Positions 49,687 to 58,941 of a DNA stretch of 64,000 nucleotides are shown one piece after another. Positions within the stretch are counted from its first letter, which is position 1. The number at the start of each line of letters is the position of its first letter. Made by a program: the position numbers and the translations under genes. The notes under the pieces were generated by a model. It saw only the letters and a program-made list of their open reading frames with translations, did no database searches and had not been told where the DNA came from. Source of the stretch: Acidobacteriota bacterium (lineage in GTDB: Bacteria; Zixibacteria; MSB-5A5; GN15; FEB-12); assembly GCA_035529075.1 (NCBI GenBank), contig DATKXK010000015.1, positions 186,001 to 250,000 of the forward strand. Reading direction: 5' to 3'.

Positions 49687-52600
49687 ATGACAGATTCAAA
49701 TATCGACGGAACTGAGTCGCCAGTGTCTGGATTGCGCGCGGCGTCACTGAGGCTGACAGCGCGCCAGATTGTTGTAAGGGATTTCCTTGAAAAAAAAGCC
49801 CCCGGTCTTAGCGCCATGTACCACGGCGTCTTATTCGCTTTGTCGCGGCGTGATAACCCGGAGCGATTCGTTCATGCCGCTCAATCTTGTCGTGAACTGA
49901 TAAGAGGGCTGAGAAGAGCTCTACCTGACGTACCGCAGGACTCGTCTCCAGCGCAGGCGATACACAAGATACGAGACCTCATCGTCTTTGAGGATGGCAA
50001 CCATACGGACCAGCAAGTGCGTAACGAGGTCGCCAAACTAAAACCCTACTACGAGGCGACCCAGGTCACTCGCCGCCAAAGACATGAGGGAGTGATTGAG
50101 CACGCCAGTCAAGGTCCACCGCCGCACGATGCCGATAAGCGAAAGGCTGCCGCAGACTTACAAGGATATGAGGATTGGCTTTCCAAAATCGCTCATCACG
50201 GGCGGCAGACCACGGAGGCAGAATTCCTGCGTCGCCTGGATGCATTTGAGTCCACTCTTGAGGTTTTGGCGGCAGAGTATTTCACTGTGGATCAGCGCGT
50301 TCAGAATATGATGGAGAAAGCCGACCCAACCGAATCTGAGTTTCTGGAACTGCAACGACTTCTCTCGCTGCGCCCCCCACTTGCCGCCCACTTTTTTCGC
50401 AATCTCGCCAATCCAGATTGGCTCCCGAAGCTCAGACAGGCTGGGTACTTCAAGAGACCTGTTGACATAATCACTCACACTGGTGGAGGGGTTTCATGCC
50501 CATCTTGGCCTCAGACAACGTATCTGATCCGGTGCGCGGAGAGCAATCCGGAACTGGTGGCGACCATTCTGATGGAGGTCGAGGAAACATCGAATTCTAG
50601 AGTTCATCAGGAATTGGTAGAAGTCGCGCTCAAGCTGCCAGCATCCAAGGTTACTGACTTTGCCGAGAAAGCTGTTAGCTGGATTTATAACACTTATCAC
50701 ACCATCACGCTCCTACCGATCCGACTGTCTGAATTAGCCGCAAAACTAGCAGACGAGGGTGAATCAGAAATGGCATTCGAAGTCGCAGACAGAATTCTTG
50801 ATGTCAGAAGCGATGAAGCTAAGTACGAAAATCAAACAGAGGAGGTAGGATCCAGCCTTTCGCCAAGTGCCGAAGCATATGTCGACGATTGGGATTACGA
50901 GAAGATGATCACAGTACTGGAGCGGCACTTGTCGAAGAAAGCCGCTTTGAAGTTCATTCGCGTTCTTTGCTACAAGCTCGCAAAGGCAATTAGATTAGAG
51001 AGCAAATACAGGAAGAATGAAGAAGAAGCAACTGATACAGATTACACATACATATCTAGACCGGCAATAGAAGACCACGAGCAAAATTTCCGAGCTGATA
51101 GCACTAAAGACTACCTGATAGATCACATCAGGGATTCGTGTGTCACCGCGATCCGAAGCGGCAAGGAGATCACAGCAGTTATCGATGTGCTAAGAGCATA
51201 CAAGTATCCGGTGTTCCGTAGGATTGAGTTATATCTGCTGACAGAATTCCCCGACGAAGGCATGGAGCACATTGGCCGATGGTTATCTGAGGTCAAGAAT
51301 TTTGATCACGAACACATATATCACGAGTTCCGAAGGCTCCTGCAAAGGGCCTTCGGATCAGTGCCGCCGGGTGTCCAGAAGCACTACTTGGAGTGGGTAG
51401 AAAACGGCCCAGATGTCTGCTCGTACAAGATGAGAATGAAGGAGCGGTATGGTAATGAACCAAATGACGACCAGGTTCGATCATATCTTGCCCGGTGGAG
51501 GTTGACCAAGTACAAACCCATAAAGGAGTATTTAGATGACAAACGCCGCCGCGTTCATGAAGGTCTATCCGAATTGGAGAAACCCGATGAGGGAGCGGAA
51601 TTCCCGTTGTACATGACTAGTTGGGTTGGCCCCACGAGTCCAAAAGACGCCAAGCAACTGAGTGACATGGCGGTCGGTGAGGTTATCGTGTTCTTGCAGA
51701 GTTGGCGGGCATCTGGAGGATATCGCGCCTCCTCGCCGGAAGGTTTGGGCCGGTTTCTCAGAGATGACGTCAGGTCACGAGCCATGGAGTATGCCGAAAT
51801 CGCCGGTACAATTCAACCAGGTTTTCTCAGGCCTGTATACTTGTACTACTTGTTTTCAGGCTTGGAAGACGCCACAAAGGATGCTAGGCAACTGAATTGG
51901 TCCGAGGTACTTCTCTTAGCCGACCGGATAGTGTTTGCCAATAATCTGCCGGAACCAGATCAATCAGCCGGCGAGTTTGAAACTGGCTGGGAGGGCGTAC
52001 GGAAAGCCATAGCAAGTCTGTTTTCGCAGGCGCTGGGGGATATCAATGTAATAGCATCCAGATTTCGAGACGCTATATGGAAGCTTATTGAAAAACTCAC
52101 ACATGAAGGCGAGCCCACGAGTTTCTATGAAGAGCAGTATGGCGGTTCTAATCTCAGCCCGGTTGATATGTCTATTAATACCGTGCGCGGTCAGGCGGCT
52201 CACGCTCTGTTTCAGTATCTACTTTGGGTTGACCGGAATGCAAATGAAGGGGTTGAATCTAATGAGCAGAAACACAATATCCCTGAGGAGGCGCTTCCGA
52301 TCTTGGAACGCTTCCTGGATACAAGCCAGGAAGCTACTCTGACAATCCGCTCAGTACTCGCGTGGTACGTTCAGTGCCTCGCCGGTCTTGATCTGGAATG
52401 GACGCGAGAGCATCTGGACAAGCTGATTCCGGCAGAAAAGGAACTGCTACGATATCGTAACGCCGCTTTTGAAGGTTATTTCTCCTTCAACAAACCCAAT
52501 GGCTATCTGTTTAAGAACTTAAGGGATTTCTTCATGGAAGCGTTCATATGGGCGAACGAGAACGGTTGGCATGATGAATTCCACAGGGCAAAGGAGAACT

Positions 52601-53211
52601 TTGTTGCCCATGCGGCGGTTTATTATTGGTGGGGCATTGATCCGCTCACCGGCCACGATTGCCTTATAAAAAGGGTATTTGCAGAAGGGCAGCTAAAGCT
52701 ACGAGCTCATGCTCTTGAGCATATTGGTCGCTCGCTAGAGACACTTTTGCCGATAGCTGAGGATGGTCCGCAGGCGCTGGAAAGGCTTCAAAGACTACTC
52801 GAATGGCGCCTCACCGAACTTGCTAAGTCTTCGGTGTGCGACGAAGAGAGGACTGAAGAATTAAAGGAGTTTGGGTGGTGGTTTACCTATGCACAGATGG
52901 ACGAAAGCTGGCTTCTTGATAAGTTGGTTGAAATTCTCAACGTCACACGTGGCCAGATTGAATGGGCACACAAGGTATTAGAACGACTAATCTCATTTGT
53001 TCCGACCAGCCCAATAAAGGTTGCTGAGTGCGTCAATGCCATTGTGCAGGGCGATCCTTCTCCTTGGAATATCGACTATTGGACGGCACACCTCGACAAC
53101 TTGTTCAAGGCAATAAGAGAATCACAGGACCAAGATGCGTGGTACATATGCCGGGGTACGATAAACTACCTGGGGGATAGGGGCTTTCGTTCATTCGGGA
53201 GCCTACTTTAG
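49687..53211 (+). CDS. Large helical-repeat protein of unknown function, A/T-richer than neighbours
   Basis: A 1174-residue protein with AAGGGA upstream of the ATG. The codon use and base composition are clearly more A/T-rich than the flanking genes, a sign of transfer. The N-terminal 80 residues contain a helical segment (RDNPERFVHAAQSCRELIRGL) that resembles an N-terminal module I have seen in several defence-linked proteins. Most of the rest looks like an alpha-helical solenoid (HEAT/ARM-like repeats), without an obvious nuclease, NTPase or transmembrane motif. No partner gene adjoins it. It is flanked by palindromic repeats. I do not recognise the family and give no function. Confidence 0.7.
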   Translation: MTDSNIDGTESPVSGLRAASLRLTARQIVVRDFLEKKAPGLSAMYHGVLFALSRRDNPERFVHAAQSCRELIRGLRRALPDVPQDSSPAQAIHKIRDLIVFEDGNHTDQQVRNEVAKLKPYYEATQVTRRQRHEGVIEHASQGPPPHDADKRKAAADLQGYEDWLSKIAHHGRQTTEAEFLRRLDAFESTLEVLAAEYFTVDQRVQNMMEKADPTESEFLELQRLLSLRPPLAAHFFRNLANPDWLPKLRQAGYFKRPVDIITHTGGGVSCPSWPQTTYLIRCAESNPELVATILMEVEETSNSRVHQELVEVALKLPASKVTDFAEKAVSWIYNTYHTITLLPIRLSELAAKLADEGESEMAFEVADRILDVRSDEAKYENQTEEVGSSLSPSAEAYVDDWDYEKMITVLERHLSKKAALKFIRVLCYKLAKAIRLESKYRKNEEEATDTDYTYISRPAIEDHEQNFRADSTKDYLIDHIRDSCVTAIRSGKEITAVIDVLRAYKYPVFRRIELYLLTEFPDEGMEHIGRWLSEVKNFDHEHIYHEFRRLLQRAFGSVPPGVQKHYLEWVENGPDVCSYKMRMKERYGNEPNDDQVRSYLARWRLTKYKPIKEYLDDKRRRVHEGLSELEKPDEGAEFPLYMTSWVGPTSPKDAKQLSDMAVGEVIVFLQSWRASGGYRASSPEGLGRFLRDDVRSRAMEYAEIAGTIQPGFLRPVYLYYLFSGLEDATKDARQLNWSEVLLLADRIVFANNLPEPDQSAGEFETGWEGVRKAIASLFSQALGDINVIASRFRDAIWKLIEKLTHEGEPTSFYEEQYGGSNLSPVDMSINTVRGQAAHALFQYLLWVDRNANEGVESNEQKHNIPEEALPILERFLDTSQEATLTIRSVLAWYVQCLAGLDLEWTREHLDKLIPAEKELLRYRNAAFEGYFSFNKPNGYLFKNLRDFFMEAFIWANENGWHDEFHRAKENFVAHAAVYYWWGIDPLTGHDCLIKRVFAEGQLKLRAHALEHIGRSLETLLPIAEDGPQALERLQRLLEWRLTELAKSSVCDEERTEELKEFGWWFTYAQMDESWLLDKLVEILNVTRGQIEWAHKVLERLISFVPTSPIKVAECVNAIVQGDPSPWNIDYWTAHLDNLFKAIRESQDQDAWYICRGTINYLGDRGFRSFGSLL

Positions 53212-53219
53212 ACCACTCT

Positions 53220-53246
53220 GGCAGAACCACAGGGGTTCTGCCCTAC
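53220..53246. repeat. Dispersed palindromic repeat, copy 3
   Basis: Same 27 bases as copy 2 (GGCAGAACC, ACAGG loop, GGTTCTGCC, CTAC), just after the 1174-residue gene and before the convergent metallo-beta-lactamase-fold gene. Confidence 0.7.
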
Positions 53247-53248
53247 GT

Positions 53249-54505
53249 TCACTTTCCCTCAAGCTCCTGTATCATCTCGGCGGCATGCGCGTCGTCAGGA
53301 CGCAACTCGAGAAATTTCCTGAAATTCTTCAGGGCAAGTTGTTTGTTCCCCATCGCCTTGTAAGCTTCGCCAAGATAGTTGTAACAGGTGGCGGCGTACT
53401 TCCCCTCGGGATACTCGCTGAGTGTCAGATCGTAGAACCTGATCGCCTCCGGCAGTCTGTCGTTGGCGTGCAACTTGTATGCGACGATGAGCAGTTGCGT
53501 TTCGCCCACCTCGTACTCATCGGCGTGGTTGTTCTTCAAATCGAGAAGGAGTTCGACGGCCGCATCCGTGCCGTTGTCCCTGAGCGCGTAGTACACCGGC
53601 TCGAAAACCGACTTGCGGGCTTCTTTGCCGGCTCTCTGCAAGCCCTTGACCAGGGCTCCAATCCAGTAGTCGGCCGGCGTATAGGGGCCTTCAAATGACT
53701 TGAAGTCCTTCAGGACGTCTTCCTTCTGCATGGTGGCGCCGTCCTTGCCCTCGGCGAGCCCGGCGCGGACAATCTCGGTGGTTTTGACCAGCATATCGTG
53801 AAAGGCCTTGAGATCGTCCATTGAGCAGTTTTCACTGTGACCGGGGACGATCAGGACGTCTTCGGGCAGCATGTCGATAACGCGCTTGGCGATTTCCGGA
53901 TACTTCAGGATATCGCCGCTGACACCGTCCACGGAAGGAAAGTGAGAGCCGTTGGACACGGCGCCGACACAGACAACCTTTGACTGTGTGAACCAGGCGA
54001 TTATGTCGTTGTCGGAGTGGCTTCCGGGGACGGCGACCAGCTTGATTTCCTCCCCGTTGAAGTACAGGGACAGCGAATCGGTAAAAGTAATCTCAGGCAG
54101 CACATAGTCGGGGAACTCGTCAAAGATGTAGGAGCCGCTCCGCAGCCTGGTTCTCACCTGCGGATGGCCGATGACAACGGGGCCTTTCCCGAACGCGAGA
54201 AGTCCCGCCACGTGCTCAACGTGCTGGTGGGTGACTACGATGATATCAGGCGGGCCGTCGTATAGCGTCTTCAGGGTGGCCTTGAAGTCCTCGCCCGCTT
54301 CCTTGTCCCCGGCGTCGACCAGCAGCATGCCGTCATCGCCGATGGATGCCACGACCTTCACGGGGTATCCGTCCGCGTAGTAGCTTACTTCGTAAATGTG
54401 GTCAGCCAGTGGGGTGACGTTCATGGGGTGTTCTTCCTGCGCCCATGCCGGTATTGCCTGGGCGAAAAAGAAAGTTGTCAGCACTGTTTTCAGCAGGCGT
54501 TTCAT
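53249..54505 (-). CDS. Secreted metallo-beta-lactamase-fold protein with C-terminal TPR
   Basis: About 418 residues from the ATG at 54505 (GGAGA six bases upstream). A signal peptide (TVLTTFFFAQAIPAWA) is followed by an MBL-fold domain with HQHVEH (normally HxHxDH, Asp replaced by Glu), a His in PGSHSDND and a C-terminal His in VPGHSENC. The bridging Asp of the usual GD motif is missing (VCVGAVSNGSHFP). The C-terminal 130 residues contain TPR-like helices (TCYNYLGEAYKAMGNKQLAL). If active, metal binding is unusual. A periplasmic hydrolase-like role is likely. Confidence 0.75.
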   Translation of the reverse strand: MKRLLKTVLTTFFFAQAIPAWAQEEHPMNVTPLADHIYEVSYYADGYPVKVVASIGDDGMLLVDAGDKEAGEDFKATLKTLYDGPPDIIVVTHQHVEHVAGLLAFGKGPVVIGHPQVRTRLRSGSYIFDEFPDYVLPEITFTDSLSLYFNGEEIKLVAVPGSHSDNDIIAWFTQSKVVCVGAVSNGSHFPSVDGVSGDILKYPEIAKRVIDMLPEDVLIVPGHSENCSMDDLKAFHDMLVKTTEIVRAGLAEGKDGATMQKEDVLKDFKSFEGPYTPADYWIGALVKGLQRAGKEARKSVFEPVYYALRDNGTDAAVELLLDLKNNHADEYEVGETQLLIVAYKLHANDRLPEAIRFYDLTLSEYPEGKYAATCYNYLGEAYKAMGNKQLALKNFRKFLELRPDDAHAAEMIQELEGK

Positions 54506-54805
54506 GGTTGCTCTCCATGTTACGTACGGCTTGCCGCGTACGCGGTGGATGTTCTCCAACCGGCCCCCTGCCTCCTGTCCGCTCTGCTTTGCGGGCAGGC
54601 CGGTCGGTTTCTTCCCCTTGCCTGCGTCAACGAAAGCTGACACCACAGGATACGTTGATTGCTCCTGGATGTTCCCCCGAATGACGGCGCAGTATACTAT
54701 GCACTCGCCACGGTGTCAAGGAATCCCGGTGTCAGTCCACCATGATTCCCCGGTTGCGCAAAGTGGTTGGCTCCCGGCCGCAAACGCCGGGGATACATCC
54801 CGCGT

Positions 54806-55735
54806 TCATTGCGGCTCGTGGCCCGGCGGATGGTACTTCCTGAACCAGCGGAATCCGAATTCATTCATGAGTTCAAGATACGCGTCGTTGTCCGCCGGCA
54901 TTTGGTCAGCGCGGTAGTGCAACCCGAAATACCGCTGGACCGCGTTTATGTATCCGTTTTCCCTGATCTTGTCGAGGCACGTCTTGGCGAAGTCTTCACC
55001 GTGCACCTCCCGGCACACCTTCTCAATGGTCGTCAGGCGCTGGTCGGTAATCTCGATCTTCAACTCGGGATACTTCTCGTCGAACGCTTTCACCAGATCG
55101 CGGTCCGGGATTTCACGGTACTTGTCCTTATGGACGATGACGTCGACCGGCAGTTTCCGGCGCCGTGAGGGTTTCGCCTTGGGATAGCCCAGGGAAAGCA
55201 GCACAACCGGAAAGACGCCGTCGGGCAGTTCGAACATGTCGCGCAGTTGGCGAAAACACTCCAGGACGGTGCCGACGTACACCGACCCCAGGCCGAGCGC
55301 GTCGGCGGCCGTGCAGATATTCTGTGCTGCAATGATCGTGTCCTGAAACGATATCCAGAAGTGACGGAACGAAGCGGTGGCGTTAAACGGGGCGAGTTCG
55401 AGCTGCGCCCAGCGTTGCAGACGGTGCCAGTCAAGGCAGAACAACAGATCAACCGGGGCCGTGGCGATGAACGGCTGGTTTCCGCACAATTCGGCCAGCG
55501 TCTCTTTGACCGCCTTATCCTCAATCCGGATGATCGAAAACGGCTGCAGGTTGCCGCCGGTGGCTGCGCGCGTGCCGGCCTCGAGCACGAGGCCAAGCAC
55601 CTCGGGCGGGATCTTCCTGTCCGCGAAACTCCGGCAACTGGCCCGTTCCAGGAGCAGCCTGACGGTTTCGTTCGGATATTCTGTCTCTGAATGTTCGGCC
55701 ATGCCGTGATGCGAGGGCGTTTTGTCATCGTTCAT
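54806..55735 (-). CDS. Nitroreductase-family FMN oxidoreductase
   Basis: About 309 residues from the ATG at 55735, chosen because AGGAG lies nine bases upstream and the frame before it lacks homology. It is a nitroreductase fold with an FMN phosphate-contact segment (RASCRSFADRKIPPEVL) and the usual helix-rich core (AATGGNLQPFSIIRI; CTAADALGLGSVYVGTVL). The C-terminal 90 residues form an extension (ENGYINAVQRYFGLHYRADQ) not typical of all family members. The reduction substrate is not known. Confidence 0.8.
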   Translation of the reverse strand: MNDDKTPSHHGMAEHSETEYPNETVRLLLERASCRSFADRKIPPEVLGLVLEAGTRAATGGNLQPFSIIRIEDKAVKETLAELCGNQPFIATAPVDLLFCLDWHRLQRWAQLELAPFNATASFRHFWISFQDTIIAAQNICTAADALGLGSVYVGTVLECFRQLRDMFELPDGVFPVVLLSLGYPKAKPSRRRKLPVDVIVHKDKYREIPDRDLVKAFDEKYPELKIEITDQRLTTIEKVCREVHGEDFAKTCLDKIRENGYINAVQRYFGLHYRADQMPADNDAYLELMNEFGFRWFRKYHPPGHEPQ

Positions 55736-55905
55736 TGACGTGACTCCTGTGTGGCTGCCGGATGCGGCCGGTGTTGGACGGTAGCGACATATCATGCAAA
55801 TATACGCCTGTTGCCAGCGTGGCAAAAGGAGAAGCTGATGCGGTGCGGGAGTCTCCGCGTCCTGGCGGCAGGCCGGCCGCAGAAGCGGCAGGCCTGCCGG
55901 AGAGG

Positions 55906-56415
55906 CTACTCTTTCGGCTTTTCGACCTGCTTTCGCGTCAGAAACATCGTGTAATCGCCCGCTTTCTTCTCGAACTCCTTGGGGCGATTGCTGTCGGGCG
56001 ACGTCCGGATCTCGGCACGGCCGTCTTCGAGAACACGCACGATGCCGAAAAGAGTCGTCCATTCCGAGCCGGGTTGCCCGCACTTTTCGAGACAGAGGTC
56101 AATGCCGCACGGTTTCTGGTCTTCGTACAACAGGTACTGACCCTTCATGCCGACCCCTGTACTGTCCTTGTGCTTCTCGTTCTTCACGAAAGTGCTGTTG
56201 TCGTTGAACGTGATGTCGCCACTCGGCACGAGTTCTCGCGGCGCTATGATCCATTCACCGATAAGGAAGTCCTTGATCGTTACTTCCTCTTTGGGCGCAT
56301 CTTTCTTTTCCGCCGGTTTGATCGTAGTGGTGTCAGTCGGTTTTTCCTCGTCCGCCCGCAGGATCGGAGTGATCGCAAGAATAACGATGCCGGCGAGTAT
56401 AACGGCTTTTCTCAT
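55906..56415 (-). CDS. Small secreted protein of unknown function
   Basis: About 169 residues from the ATG at 56415, with GGAGG upstream and eight bases of spacing. The signal peptide (AVILAGIVILAITPILRA) is followed by a Lys/Glu/Thr-rich stretch and a small beta-rich domain (DFLIGEWIIAPRELVPSG, ITFNDNSTFV), which recalls the lipocalin-like/DUF fold that opens with a GxW motif. It contains four Cys. No assignment. Confidence 0.6.
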   Translation of the reverse strand: MRKAVILAGIVILAITPILRADEEKPTDTTTIKPAEKKDAPKEEVTIKDFLIGEWIIAPRELVPSGDITFNDNSTFVKNEKHKDSTGVGMKGQYLLYEDQKPCGIDLCLEKCGQPGSEWTTLFGIVRVLEDGRAEIRTSPDSNRPKEFEKKAGDYTMFLTRKQVEKPKE

Positions 56416-56670
56416 TGGTGGGTCCCTCCGCAATAAGTTCGGTACATCTGCCTACGCTGCAAAGCTATGCCGTCCGACCGTGGAGCGCAAGCTCTTGTTT
56501 GATCAACCGTAGTGTTCCGGCTGACGACCGTCCGGCATGGGGCCGCGGCCGCTCAAACGGGGTTGACCTGGCTGCTGTTCGAATGTATACTGTCGCAATC
56601 CTGGCGACGATTCTCAGATATGGTTGTCCATTTGCAGTCGCTTAGGGCAAGAGGAGCTAACGGAGATTGT

Positions 56671-57885
56671 GTGCGTCCCATATCGTTAAGATACTTCTTC
56701 TTACTTATCCTGGTCCTGTTGCTTTCCGTGGTTCTGGATGCCTATGAGATAGGGCATGCCCTCATAGCAGCAGTTTTGCTCGTCGTCATAGTTGCTGCCT
56801 TTATTACTGCCTTTTCTATCTTGGTAATTGATTTTAAACGCAAGACTGCGAGACTCGCTGGCGCTGTTGGCATTGGAGCCACCCTCCTATGGTTGGGCAT
56901 GATCGACACTGCACTCAGCCTAGGCGCGCTTGCGGGAATCGTAGCTGCGCTTGCATTGATCAAGTTCTTCAGCAGAGAGACCGTCCGCAGTATCGGACTC
57001 CTCCTTTTGGCTCTGGTCGTATTATATAGCGGTTCCCGGTACATGTTTGCAACATTATTCAAACCGGACTTTGAAGTGGTCGAGTATAGTGCAGTTGTGA
57101 AGGATTCGTTCGATGAAGGTTCTTTCCTGCTCACCGAGACATTCACTTTCAAGCAAAAGTCCAGCCACGACATTGCCTTGAGTGGTATAATCAGCGGCGA
57201 TGAACTGCATCGACTCATCGGTGGAGAACTACATGCTGTGAAGTTCCCCTGCACGATCGCTCCATCCGTTGAGTACACATTCGTGTCTACTCGCACGGTG
57301 ACCGCGAACAAAGCGGGTTTCTTACTCAAGAGATGCGAATTCCGACCTCTCTCAGCGCGATACATATGGTCGCTGAGCGCTTCAGAAGGTGGAAGCGAAA
57401 CGATATCTTCGTTATCGGACGCGCGCTATGCTACAAGGAGCAGAATCGAAGTGTGGCTACCGAGGGGTTCATTCTCTGGAGCTAATGGGAAGTCTGAAGC
57501 CATTCAATACGGGAATGTGGAAATCATCACCTGGGAATTGCCGTTCAAACTCCTGCAACGCGACATTGGCTTCGTTTACGTTGATCCGCCGTTCCACACA
57601 TTTGCGTGGCTCATCAGACCATTTGCGGGTATCTCCTCACTCGGGGCGTTAATCGCGACCAGCATAGGGTTGGCAATTGCAGCACTTGGCGTCATTCCCC
57701 TTCTGGCGTTCAGAGACGTGATAAAAGAGAAAATAGTACAGGGGTTACTGTACAGGTTGCACAAGAGGCGGCAATGGGGGAAGCAAGCTGAACGTGGAAA
57801 TGGGGAAAGAAAAGGTCCTCTTTCGCCCTCGGCGGAGGAGGCAGGGTCGGACGCCATCGATGATGAGAATGCGCCAGACTCATAG
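56671..57885 (+). CDS. Multi-spanning membrane protein, function unknown
   Basis: The frame is open from 56512; the GTG at 56671 (CGGAG just upstream) gives about 404 residues starting near the first hydrophobic segment, while an ATG at 56620 is also possible. There are about five hydrophobic segments in the first 140 residues (RYFFLLILVLLLSVVL, ALIAAVLLVVIVAAFITAF, GIGATLLWLGMI and others), a soluble domain of about 200 residues, two more helices near residues 320-360, and an Asp/Glu-rich tail. Base composition is A/T-richer than its neighbours. Not recognised. Confidence 0.55.
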   Translation: MRPISLRYFFLLILVLLLSVVLDAYEIGHALIAAVLLVVIVAAFITAFSILVIDFKRKTARLAGAVGIGATLLWLGMIDTALSLGALAGIVAALALIKFFSRETVRSIGLLLLALVVLYSGSRYMFATLFKPDFEVVEYSAVVKDSFDEGSFLLTETFTFKQKSSHDIALSGIISGDELHRLIGGELHAVKFPCTIAPSVEYTFVSTRTVTANKAGFLLKRCEFRPLSARYIWSLSASEGGSETISSLSDARYATRSRIEVWLPRGSFSGANGKSEAIQYGNVEIITWELPFKLLQRDIGFVYVDPPFHTFAWLIRPFAGISSLGALIATSIGLAIAALGVIPLLAFRDVIKEKIVQGLLYRLHKRRQWGKQAERGNGERKGPLSPSAEEAGSDAIDDENAPDS

Positions 57886-57919
57886 ACGGTGTGAAATGGG
57901 CGCGACGTAAGCAGCCGCG

Positions 57920-57947
57920 AGCGGAGAAGGCTCCTGCTCTCTCCGCT
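57920..57947 (+). terminator. Possible terminator of the membrane protein gene
   Basis: AGCGGAGA (57920-57927) and TCTCCGCT (57940-57947), eight-base stem, twelve-base loop, followed by TCTT. It lies 35 bases after the stop codon. Confidence 0.4.
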
Positions 57948-58110
57948 TCTTAGTGCTCGTTGAATCCCTCAACTCCAATTGCCTCAATGAGATACGTTTG
58001 CGGATGACCCGGAGTGGCCCACAGCCGCGAGAAACCCGACAACCCTTGCCAGGGGCGTCAAGTCTCATGCGATCAGGCACTACGCGTAGTACGACCTATG
58101 AGAGCAACCG

Positions 58111-58138
58111 TAGGGCAGAACCCCTTGGTGGTTCTGCC
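58111..58138. repeat. Dispersed palindromic repeat, copy 4
   Basis: GGCAGAACC (58114-58122), loop CCTTGGT, GGTTCTGCC (58130-58138). It shares the preceding GAGCAACCGTA with copy 1. It lies just past the stop codon of the CoA-binding gene. Confidence 0.65.
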
Positions 58139-58147
58139 GTTGCCGTG

Positions 58148-58582
58148 CTACAACCTGCCGAACAATCGCGCGAGAAACCGATGTACCGCGTGAATCCCCG
58201 TGACCGGCTGCGCGTACATGAGGACGCACTTGCGACTGACGGTCTGCATCCCCAATGCCGCTGCCCTGGCTGACGCGCGCGAGAAATTTTTCCCCTGCTG
58301 AAACCAGAGCTGTGTTATTCCGGCCGCGTGGGCGTCCTCGACCACTCCCTCGGCAGTGATCGGTGAGACCGCCACGACCGCCGCTTTTACGTGTGGCGGC
58401 AGGTCAGTCAGCCGGGGATAGCACGTGTCGCCGTCGAATGACGTACGATTCGGCCGTACCGGGTAGACGGTGTATCCTCGTTGTTTGAGGGCCTTGTATA
58501 TTGCCCCGCCGAATTTCCTGTCCGACACGCCGACCACGGCGATGTGTTTTTCGCTGAGGAATTTCTCGATTGCCTGATCCAC
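58148..58582 (-). CDS. CoA-binding domain protein (succinyl-CoA synthetase-like, YccU type)
   Basis: A 144-residue Rossmann-type CoA-binding protein from a GTG start with GGAGG eight bases upstream. Motifs: AVVGVSDRKFGGAIYKALK (CoA-binding loop), VYPVRPN, and WFQQGK. The family comprises stand-alone CoA-binding proteins of unknown reaction. It lies just before the A/T-rich restriction-modification region, on the other strand. Confidence 0.85.
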   Translation of the reverse strand: MDQAIEKFLSEKHIAVVGVSDRKFGGAIYKALKQRGYTVYPVRPNRTSFDGDTCYPRLTDLPPHVKAAVVAVSPITAEGVVEDAHAAGITQLWFQQGKNFSRASARAAALGMQTVSRKCVLMYAQPVTGIHAVHRFLARLFGRL

Positions 58583-58867
58583 TCTGCCTGCCTCCGTTTT
58601 GGCATAAGATAGTAAATCCGCCGCTCAAGTCAAATCCGGATAATGCAGGTCAGGTTTGAGGGCTAACGATGCTCAATTGTAGGTCGGGTTCCGGCGCGGC
58701 TCAGGCGGGGGAAGGGGAAACGGCAGGCATTTCTGAGCGGCGGGACCGGTGAGGAATTATGCCTTACCAATACTAGATCGCGGCAGCTTTTTGTTTTACA
58801 TTATCCTGTAACATGTGGTAATATATCGGAATAGGGCGGTGATTTCTAGGATTTTGCCAGAAAGTGA

Positions 58868-58895
58868 TTGCGACCTTATATGGAATCTGTAGATT
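58868..58895 (+). promoter_or_regulatory. Weak promoter candidate of the restriction-modification operon
   Basis: TTGCGA (58868-58873), 16-base spacer, TAGATT (58890-58895). Low similarity at -10. The rest of the 358-base gap 58583-58941 holds no gene; it switches from G/C-rich to A/T-rich near 58780, marking the left edge of the inserted region. Confidence 0.3.
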
Positions 58896-58924
58896 TGTTG
58901 TGAGTATTTACAGTAAAGGTAACG

Positions 58925-58940
58925 GGCTATCCGGGTAGCC
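58925..58940. promoter_or_regulatory. 16-base palindrome at the methylase start codon
   Basis: GGCTATCC and GGGTAGCC form a near-perfect 16-base palindrome (one T-G mismatch), ending one base before the ATG. There is no ordinary ribosome site, so binding of a protein here, or the hairpin in RNA, would control translation or transcription of the operon. Confidence 0.45.
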
Positions 58941-58941
58941 T

